DNA from: a virus
IMG/VR virus record: IMGVR_UViG_3300043119_000437
Location: 1-37,167 of that record
DNA length: 37,167 nucleotides
Strand: one strand, 5' to 3'
Shown: in pieces, positions 32,243 to 37,167 of the stretch
Layout of the letters: every line of letters starts with the position of its first letter
How positions within the stretch are numbered: the stretch's first letter is position 1
Position numbers and translations under genes: made by a program
Notes under the pieces: generated by a model
Told to the model about the DNA's origin: nothing
Seen by the model: the letters and a program-made list of their open reading frames with translations, nothing else
Database searches by the model: none

Positions 32243-32788
32243 CTATGCGGCATCGGTCAGCTGCAGCATCACCTGGCGCAACTCGGCATCGAGCAGCGCG
32301 TGGATGCGGGTCTCGTCGGTCTCAGCGGCCAGCTGCGCCGACAGCCGGGCGGGGATCTGCAGCAGGCCCTCGCGGAACGCGGCGGCACGGCGGGCCAGCG
32401 CGGCGGCCCACTCATCGGCGCGCACCAGTTGGCCCTGCAGTTCTGCCAGCTTGAGCTGGGCGATGCGCGCCTCGGCCGCCTCGCGCAGGGTCTTGGCGAC
32501 GTGGTAGCTGGTCACGGCCTGGTCGTCGCTGGCCGGCGTGATCGCCTGCCCTGCGGGCGGCTCTGGCGGCTGCGGGCCGTTTTGCACAAGTGCCGCGCTC
32601 TTGGCGCTCGGGCGCACGCGGTTGGCAATGGCCAGGCGCGCCATCTCGACGTCGATCAAGCCATCGGCGTCCTGCGGGATCACCCCGCGCTTTACCAGCT
32701 CGTTGATGCTCTGGCGGCTGCATTGCAGCATGCGCGCAAGCTCAGCTTGTCGCACGCGCTGGACGTTTGTCGATGCTGCGGAGCCCAT
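32243..32788 (-). CDS. Terminase small subunit (Nu1-like)
   Basis: This 181-aa protein begins with a winged HTH (RQAELARMLQCSRQSINELV), followed by a linker rich in Pro/Gln and a C-terminal helical region (KTLREAAEARIAQLKLAELQ, then ELRQVMLQL) that resembles Nu1/DUF1441 proteins. It should bind the packaging site and hand DNA to the GpA subunit. The first 47 bp overlap the end of the PLD-like gene. Confidence 0.85.
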   Translation of the reverse strand: MGSAASTNVQRVRQAELARMLQCSRQSINELVKRGVIPQDADGLIDVEMARLAIANRVRPSAKSAALVQNGPQPPEPPAGQAITPASDDQAVTSYHVAKTLREAAEARIAQLKLAELQGQLVRADEWAAALARRAAAFREGLLQIPARLSAQLAAETDETRIHALLDAELRQVMLQLTDAA

Positions 32789-33398
32789 GATAGAAGTCCC
32801 GGTAGAAGGCCAAAAGGTCAGCGCTGCGGTGAATTGCAGTCTGTTCGATGCGTGGGTTGGTGTTGACGTTGGCGCTTCCCTCCATCACCAGCTGGTAGCC
32901 CTCGGCCTCGTTGCTGGCCAGGATCACCTTGCTGTGGTTGCGTGACACGATCAGTCGCACGCCGTAGTTGTCGGCCATGTTGCAGGCTTGCTCGTACTCG
33001 TCGCCGTACTGGCTGGGGAAGATTTCACCGACGGCCAGCGTCAGTTGGTCGATGCGGCCGGAATCGACCCAGCCCTGCAACTCGGTCAGGTCCGGCCCGG
33101 CAATGCACCAGGTCGACAGCAGCACGAAGTCGAAGTGGCTAACGGCCTGCAGCGCGTGGCGCAGGTAGCTCAGCGCATCGATGTCGCCGTGGCTGATCAC
33201 GTGCCAGCTTTCCCCCTCGGTAAAGCGGGCGGGCAGGATCTCGGCCAGCTGCTTTTCGGCGGTCGCGCGCCGCAGTTCGTGGCGGCTTTGGCGCTTGGCA
33301 GCGCGAGCCTGTCCGGCGGCTTGGATGTCGGCGCCGTAGCGCGCACGCACGGCGGCCACCGTGGCCGGGTCGAAACCGTCGAACAGGTCTGCAGTCAT
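32742..33398 (-). CDS. Phospholipase D-like (single HKD motif) protein
   Basis: This 218-aa protein carries one degenerate HKD motif: RNHSKVIL (His155, Lys157), then EGSANVN (G174, S175, N177). The Asp expected five residues after Lys157 is replaced by Ser162. The upstream alpha-beta part (FDFVLLSTWCIAGPDLTELQ) matches a PLD-fold half. One-motif PLD proteins act as dimers and include DNases as well as lipases. It precedes the Nu1 gene, where other phages often carry an HNH nuclease, so a DNA-processing role at packaging is plausible. Function not shown by sequence. Confidence 0.75.
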   Translation of the reverse strand: MTADLFDGFDPATVAAVRARYGADIQAAGQARAAKRQSRHELRRATAEKQLAEILPARFTEGESWHVISHGDIDALSYLRHALQAVSHFDFVLLSTWCIAGPDLTELQGWVDSGRIDQLTLAVGEIFPSQYGDEYEQACNMADNYGVRLIVSRNHSKVILASNEAEGYQLVMEGSANVNTNPRIEQTAIHRSADLLAFYRDFYHGLRSIDKRPARATS

Positions 33399-33589
33399 TG
33401 CGCTTTCTCCCGGGTGCGGTCGATCAACTGCTCGATCCAGGCGTTGCGGCTGATGCCGGCCGTGTCAGCCAGGCGCTGCGCTTTTTGGGCAAGCGCCTCG
33501 GATGTCCGCAGCTCGATGCGGGCCGTCTTGCGACTCTCAGGCGGCAGCGGAGGCCGCCCGAGCTTTTTCTGTTCGGGCGCGGCGTTCAT
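33395..33589 (-). CDS. Ribbon-helix-helix regulator
   Basis: This 64-aa protein has a basic start (GRPPLPPESRKTARIELR) and an RHH core (SEALAQKAQRLADTAGISRN, then AWIEQLIDRTRE). Such proteins bind short direct or inverted operators as dimers. It is the second gene behind the 33918-33946 promoter, whose CCGTACA repeats are the natural candidate operator. ATGA overlaps couple it to its neighbours. It may repress this operon by feedback (inference). The antitoxin alternative is weaker because no toxin is recognised. Confidence 0.8.
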   Translation of the reverse strand: MNAAPEQKKLGRPPLPPESRKTARIELRTSEALAQKAQRLADTAGISRNAWIEQLIDRTREKAQ

Positions 33590-33870
33590 GCTTGGCGAGC
33601 GGCTCTGCGCTTGTCGGCGGCACGCATGGCGCTGTACTCGCGGCGGACGAGGTCAACCAGCTTGGTGCCGTCCTTGTACATGAGGGTGCTGCCACGCGAC
33701 GAGAGCTTTTCGCAGAGCTGCTTGCCGTCGTTGTAGCGGACGTAGCTGTAGCCACCTTCCTTCGGGATCGGCGCCCAGATTTCCATCGTGATCTGCTCGT
33801 CGCTCAGCAGGTCCGTGAAGGTGATGTAGACGTGGCGGTCGTCTTGCGCGGTGATTTGGGTCTTGCTCAT
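33586..33870 (-). CDS. Unknown protein, first gene of the late-side operon
   Basis: This 94-aa protein starts at ATG 33870 with AGGAGAG eight bases upstream, a strong site. Short strands (HVYITFTDLLSDEQITMEIW) are followed by a conserved-looking GGYSYVRYNDGKQLCEKLSS and a basic helical end. The layout is seen beside RHH proteins in other phages, but its role is unknown to me. It is the first gene after the promoter at 33918-33946. Confidence 0.7.
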   Translation of the reverse strand: MSKTQITAQDDRHVYITFTDLLSDEQITMEIWAPIPKEGGYSYVRYNDGKQLCEKLSSRGSTLMYKDGTKLVDLVRREYSAMRAADKRRAARQA

Positions 33871-33917
33871 GGCGTTTCTCTCCTGTGTTGCGCCGAACCG
33901 TTCAGCGCATAGGTATT

Positions 33918-33946
33918 AATGTACGGCATCAATCCCATTCCGTCAA
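33918..33946 (-). promoter_or_regulatory. Sigma70-type promoter for the leftward packaging operon
   Basis: On the minus strand TTGACG (33946-33941) and TACATT (33923-33918) are 17 bases apart. It lies about 50 bp upstream of the first gene of the packaging and late-side operon. CCGTACA occurs at 33926-33920, overlapping the -10, and again at 33960-33954, upstream of the -35, so the promoter is framed by two direct repeats. Confidence 0.8.
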
Positions 33947-33960
33947 GCATTTTTGTACGG
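33920..33960 (-). promoter_or_regulatory. CCGTACA direct repeats, candidate operator
   Basis: CCGTACA occurs at 33926-33920 and 33960-33954, 34 bp apart start to start. The first lies on the -10 side and the second upstream of the -35. In each case TTGACG lies a short way upstream on the minus strand (33946-33941 and 33973-33968). RHH proteins bind short repeats of this size, so the product of 33395-33589 is the best candidate binder. Confidence 0.6.
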
Positions 33961-34003
33961 TGTCAGGCGTCAAGATTAGGGGGTGTCAGGCGACCTGTCA
34001 GGC
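33961..34003. repeat. Three TGTCAGGC direct repeats
   Basis: TGTCAGGC occurs at 33961-33968, 33984-33991 and 33996-34003, in the longest non-coding gap of the packaging side (33871-34134). They could be binding sites for a regulator or for the small terminase near a packaging site. I see no further conserved element that settles it. Confidence 0.55.
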
Positions 34004-34134
34004 AATCCCAAACACCACCAACTAGCGCAATTCCGCGATCGTTTCGCACCCGCGCTTGGGAACCCCCAGGAGGACCCACAACCGAGGGGCGGGGGTCGCG
34101 GCAGAATCCGGGCAGCAACTCAGGGGCATGCGAC

Positions 34135-34407
34135 ATGGAGTGGTGGTTCTTCTGGCTGGTGCTGGCCGGCGTGATCGGTGCGGTGGCCGCGGCGCGCAAC
34201 CGCAGCGGGTTCGGCTGGTTCGTGATCGCCGTGCTGATCTCGCCACTGCTGGCCGGCCTGGTGCTGGCGCTGCTGGGGCGTGGAGATGCCGGCGTGGTGG
34301 CAGTGACAGCGGCCACGCACCGGCAGTGCACCGAATGCAGGGAGTGGGTGCGCCGCGATGCGCGCTTGTGCAAGCACTGCCGTAGCAAGCTCGACCCGAT
34401 CACTTGA
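34135..34407 (+). CDS. Two-span membrane protein with zinc ribbon (moron-like)
   Basis: I start it at ATG 34135, with CAGGGG upstream, giving 90 aa. Two hydrophobic segments (WWFFWLVLAGVIGAVAAA and FVIAVLISPLLAGLVLALLG) are followed by a four-Cys zinc ribbon (CTECREW, later CKHC). It is the only plus-strand gene between the late-side promoter and the replication side, and it overlaps the convergent gpZ-like gene by 8 bp. Independent genes placed this way are often expressed from the prophage. A role in membrane or superinfection control is possible but not shown. Confidence 0.7.
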   Translation: MEWWFFWLVLAGVIGAVAAARNRSGFGWFVIAVLISPLLAGLVLALLGRGDAGVVAVTAATHRQCTECREWVRRDARLCKHCRSKLDPIT

Positions 34408-34996
34408 GCCTCGACAAGGCGTAGCGCATCTCGCGGGCGAACACCACCGGGAAGCGCTCGTTGATCGTGGCCAGCACTCGGTCGTTGATGCGGCGGGCGT
34501 TGAACATCTGGCCCACTGCAATGGTGCGCACCGCCTTGATCGGCAGCCGGCTCTCGCCGGTGCGGATGAAAACGGTGCGGCCCTTGTTGCCGATGAACGC
34601 CCCATCGATTGCTTTCTTCCCACCCTGGCGCTTGATCTGGACGAACAGCTTGCGCAGCGTGCCCTGCTTGGCTCGGCGCTTTGCCTCCCTCAGTGACACG
34701 CTGTTCTCCACGAAGCGGATGACGTTGGCACTGCGCCCCTTGCCATCGCTGGCCGCTAGCTCGGCCTGCAGCGTGAACTGCCCGCCCTTGGCATAGGCGC
34801 GGCGCACGCGCAGGCGCTGGCGCACGTAGTCGGCGGGCAGGTTGTACTGGCTGCGGATCTCGCGGCCCATCTGCGTGCTGGCCTGGGCCACCACCACGTT
34901 GAGCGTGCGCGCCAGGACCTTGCTGGCCAGGTCGTCTTCCGCCTGGCGCAGGGCCTGGGCCACCTGGGGGAAGGTGGTGCGGATGTCGATCTTCAT
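34400..34996 (-). CDS. Minor tail protein Z-like (displaced)
   Basis: I start it at ATG 34996, overlapping the previous stop, giving 198 aa. The sequence is basic and fits the phage gpZ family: an N-terminal helix (FPQVAQALRQAEDDLASKVL), the YNLPADYVRQRLRVRRAYAK segment, and a C-terminal ERFPVVFAREMRYALSRLK. gpZ-type proteins act at the head-tail or tail-terminator joint. It lies in the replication-side transcript behind the helicase gene, not with the other connector genes near 19 kb. Confidence 0.75.
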   Translation of the reverse strand: MKIDIRTTFPQVAQALRQAEDDLASKVLARTLNVVVAQASTQMGREIRSQYNLPADYVRQRLRVRRAYAKGGQFTLQAELAASDGKGRSANVIRFVENSVSLREAKRRAKQGTLRKLFVQIKRQGGKKAIDGAFIGNKGRTVFIRTGESRLPIKAVRTIAVGQMFNARRINDRVLATINERFPVVFAREMRYALSRLK

Positions 34997-35250
34997 GCCA
35001 TCGTCGGCGCAGAGAACACGCACCGCCAGCCGCCCATGTCGTCCAGCTCGTACTGGTTGATCAGCCGCATGGGCTTGCCGTCTTGCCACACGCTGACCTT
35101 GCGCACCGCAGGCATCAGCGACCGCGCCACCTTGATGCACCCGCTCATGTCGGTGCTGTTGTCGACCGGCACCATGAGCGACAACTCAGCGCCCGACACT
35201 GGCGCCCAGTACACCCAGTGACACCCTAGCGTTTCACAGAAGACCATCAC
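34993..35250 (-). CDS. Unknown protein between helicase and gpZ-like gene
   Basis: This 85-aa protein starts at ATG 35250, with a second ATG next to it, 14 bp after the helicase stop. It is a mixed alpha-beta protein with three Cys residues (FCETLGCHW, SGCIKVARSL) and a strand-rich end (MRLINQYELDDMGGWRC). It is coupled by ATGA to the gpZ-like gene. No family is recognised. Confidence 0.6.
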   Translation of the reverse strand: MMVFCETLGCHWVYWAPVSGAELSLMVPVDNSTDMSGCIKVARSLMPAVRKVSVWQDGKPMRLINQYELDDMGGWRCVFSAPTMA

Positions 35251-35264
35251 ACCCTCCAGTTCGT

Positions 35265-36614
35265 TCAGTCCAACCCACCAGCCACCGACTGCACCCGCAT
35301 GGCGCGCCGGCTTGGCAGGGTTCGATCTTCCGGCCAGTCGATGAACCGCTGGTGCTCACCGATGAACCGCAGGTGCACCGTGCCCGCCGGCCCGTTGCGC
35401 TGGGCCACGATCTCCAGCTGCGCGTGCTGCTTGTTCTCGTCGGTCGGGTTGCGCACCGTGTCGCGGTACAGCATGGCGATGAGGTCGGCCGCGGCCTCGA
35501 TGGCGCCGCTGTCGCGCAGGTCGCTCATCACCGGCGGGCCGCTGCGCTCGTCCGCCTTGCGGCTCAGTTGGCTCAGCAGCACCACCCCCACGTTGAACTC
35601 CATGCCCATGGCCTTCAGCCCGTTGCTGATGCGGTCCAACTCGGCGTTGCGGTTGTCGCCCTCGCCCGCCATCAACTGCAGGTAGTCGACCGTCACCACG
35701 TCGATGCCGTGGTGCCGCTTGGCGTGCATCACCTTGCGGCGCACGTCCAGCAGCGTCAGCCCGCCCTGGCTGTCCTGCACCATGTTGAGCCGCTGCATCT
35801 GCTCGGTGGCGTCCGACAGGCGCGACCACATCTCGCTGTCTTCCGGCTTGGGCGCACGCAGGGCCTGCAGGTTCATGCCGCCCAGCGCCGCGGCGTGGCG
35901 CATGGTGAGCTGCAGCACCGGCATCTCCTGGCTGAGGTACAGCGTGCCACGGTCGGCGCTCATGTTGCGCTGCAGGGCCAGGGCCAGGGTGGTCTTGCCC
36001 ATCTTGGGCCGGGCGCCGATCACCCACAGCTCGCCCGGCCGGATGCCGCCCGCCGTGGCACGGTCCAGCCCACGCAGGCCGGTGCTGATGGCCGGGTTCT
36101 TGCCCTCGGCCATGTCCTGCACGTACTGCAGCAGCTCCAGCGCGGCCTTGTCGATGGCCACCGGGTCGCGCCCGTTGGCGCGCTGCTGCGCCATGGCTGC
36201 GAACGCGGCTTGCGCCTGGTCGATCTTGTCGGCCACGTCGATGCCCGGCTGCCTGGCCCGCTCGATCACCTGCCCGGCCTGCGCGATCATGGCCCGCTCC
36301 AGGCTGCGCTCTCGCACGATGCCGGCGTACCGGGCGATGTTGGCGCTGCTCACCACGCTGGTCAGCAGGTCGTGCAGGTACTTCAGGTCGTGCCCGCCCT
36401 CCTCGTGCACCGTGATCACATCGGCCGGCAGGCCATGGACCATCAGCTGCGCCATCGACCGCCAGATGGCCCGGTGCGCCGGGGCGTAGAAGTCGGCCTC
36501 CACCAGCTTGTCGGCCGCCCTGTCGAACGCCAGGTTGTCCAGCAGCAACGCACCCAGCACCGACTGCTCGGCCTCCTGCGACCATGGCGGCTCGTACTGC
36601 TGCGCCCCGCTCAT
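35265..36614 (-). CDS. dnaB: Replicative DNA helicase (DnaB family)
   Basis: This 449-aa protein has the DnaB N-terminal domain (SQEAEQSVLGALLLDNLAFD) and a RecA-type C-terminal domain: Walker A GARPKMGKT (residues 200-208), Walker B VVTVDYLQL with Asp310, and LLSQLSRKADER, then GAIEAAADLIAMLYRD. It unwinds DNA at the phage fork as a hexamer. The start (ATG 36614) overlaps the end of the replication initiator by 4 bp, so both are made together. Confidence 0.95.
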   Translation of the reverse strand: MSGAQQYEPPWSQEAEQSVLGALLLDNLAFDRAADKLVEADFYAPAHRAIWRSMAQLMVHGLPADVITVHEEGGHDLKYLHDLLTSVVSSANIARYAGIVRERSLERAMIAQAGQVIERARQPGIDVADKIDQAQAAFAAMAQQRANGRDPVAIDKAALELLQYVQDMAEGKNPAISTGLRGLDRATAGGIRPGELWVIGARPKMGKTTLALALQRNMSADRGTLYLSQEMPVLQLTMRHAAALGGMNLQALRAPKPEDSEMWSRLSDATEQMQRLNMVQDSQGGLTLLDVRRKVMHAKRHHGIDVVTVDYLQLMAGEGDNRNAELDRISNGLKAMGMEFNVGVVLLSQLSRKADERSGPPVMSDLRDSGAIEAAADLIAMLYRDTVRNPTDENKQHAQLEIVAQRNGPAGTVHLRFIGEHQRFIDWPEDRTLPSRRAMRVQSVAGGLD

Positions 36615-37167
36615 GGCGTGCCCTCGGTCGACATGGCTTCCTGCACCCGCTTGGCCTGCTGGCCCTTGGTCGTGAGGTGGCAGCTGCCATCGGCGTGCAG
36701 GTGCCAGATGCCGTACCAGTTGCCTCGCAGGCTGTTGAGCAGGGTCTTGCGCCAGTCGCGGTAGCGCTTGCGGTTCTCGGCGTGGCGGGTCTTGAACTCA
36801 CGCCAGTGCAGCAGCAGAAACTCGTCGGGCACGCCAGCCTGCTGGGCGTACTGCAGCGCCGCGCAGCCGGGTGGCACCGGCTTCTCGCCAGCCGCTGCGC
36901 ACTGCGCCAGCCAGGTGCGGATCTCGATGGGTCCAGAGCGTTGACCGTCGAGCCCTTCACCACCGTCATCGCCAACAGCCTGCGCAGACGGGTCAGCAGT
37001 TGCAGCACCACCCACCACCCCCTTGGGGGTTAGGGGGATTTCCGACTCCGACTCCGAATACGAATACGTGCGCGCAGGACGGTCATCTGCCGGGCGTTTG
37101 TCGGGCGCTTGCCCGTCATTCTCGCTTGCAAGTGGTTGATTCGTAACGGCTGGCATGCCCCGCGCTG
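36611..37167 (-). CDS. Phage replication initiator / helicase loader, C-terminal part
   Basis: This is the downstream part of the gene described at 1-534; the true start lies across the circular junction. The C-terminal domain includes the segment PDEFLLLHWREFKTRHAENR, then KRYRDWRKTLLNSLRGNWYG, a Trp-rich helical motif seen in many phage replication proteins and likely to contact the helicase. The stop overlaps the DnaB start (ATGA). The window end cuts the gene on its 5' side. Confidence 0.85.
   Translation of the reverse strand, partial: ARGMPAVTNQPLASENDGQAPDKRPADDRPARTYSYSESESEIPLTPKGVVGGAATADPSAQAVGDDGGEGLDGQRSGPIEIRTWLAQCAAAGEKPVPPGCAALQYAQQAGVPDEFLLLHWREFKTRHAENRKRYRDWRKTLLNSLRGNWYGIWHLHADGSCHLTTKGQQAKRVQEAMSTEGTP
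36944..37167. repeat. Terminal direct repeat, right copy
   Basis: This is the second copy of bases 1-224. The single mismatch changes one codon of the replication initiator: GAA (Glu) here and GAT (Asp) in the left copy. That fits a population variant or a consensus error at the contig join. Removing one copy leaves a unit of 36943 bp. Confidence 0.95.

Noticed and set aside
33395-33870. RHH protein and the 94-aa protein as a toxin-antitoxin pair
   Set aside because: The 94-aa protein shows no toxin motif and the gene order is opposite to the usual antitoxin-first layout. Regulation of the operon explains the RHH gene better.
33961-33990. A second promoter with TTGACG at 33973-33968
   Set aside because: No acceptable -10 lies 15-19 bases downstream. 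It appears to be the repeat partner of the real -35.

Overview
The window is the essentially complete genome of a temperate, tailed siphovirus-type phage (lambda/HK97 lineage). GC content is high and genes are tightly packed, with many ATGA, TGATG or GTGA overlaps. Bases 1-224 recur at 36944-37167 with one mismatch, so the contig closes on itself as a unit of about 36.94 kb. The repressor style, the GC-rich codon use and the mix of structural families suggest a Burkholderiales-like betaproteobacterial host (inference). I saw no rRNA, tRNA or CRISPR array, and no gene-free stretch above about 300 bp.

Immunity and replication: a Cro/YdaS-like gene (minus, 966-1259) faces a repressor with an N-terminal HTH but no peptidase domain (plus, 1289-1822). 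The Cro-side transcript runs leftward through two small genes, across the window junction, into a phage O-like replication initiator, a DnaB-type helicase, an 85-aa protein and a displaced gpZ-like tail protein (34400-34996).

Rightward operon (2360-7670, plus): a strong sigma70-type promoter at 2284-2311 precedes a 55-aa lipoprotein, a tail-anchored protein, several unknown proteins, an HD-domain nucleotide hydrolase, a DNA C5-cytosine methyltransferase and an excisionase-like protein. The last overlaps the 3' end of the convergent tyrosine integrase (7594-8808). The AT-rich, repeat-bearing gap upstream of the integrase is the best attP candidate.

Late module (minus, read from 33.9 kb down to 9.0 kb): a clear promoter with CCGTACA repeats at 33918-33960, a 94-aa protein, a ribbon-helix-helix protein, a PLD-like protein, Nu1-like and GpA-like terminases, a Mor-like HTH protein, a large GH26-like/lectin enzyme, a lipoprotein, a gpW-like connector and a lambda-type portal. 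A block of unusual virion proteins follows, including two tandem paralogs, then a fused prohead protease-capsid protein, head-tail joining proteins, tail terminator, tail tube, a G/GT tail chaperone with a textbook -1 frameshift signal, tape measure, tail-tip proteins (one with an inserted jelly-roll-like domain), a J-like tip protein and small membrane proteins. A zinc-ribbon membrane protein (34135-34407, plus) sits as a moron between the late promoter and the gpZ-like gene.

Most unusual points: a probable polysaccharide depolymerase lodged in the head module between terminase and portal; a -1 frameshift signal with a perfect 10-bp stem; a duplicated intergenic element (21515-21547 and 29541-29577) that carries the stop codon of the preceding gene in both copies; a 16-bp identical start context shared by the depolymerase and an internal methionine of the protease-capsid fusion; and no recognisable endolysin.
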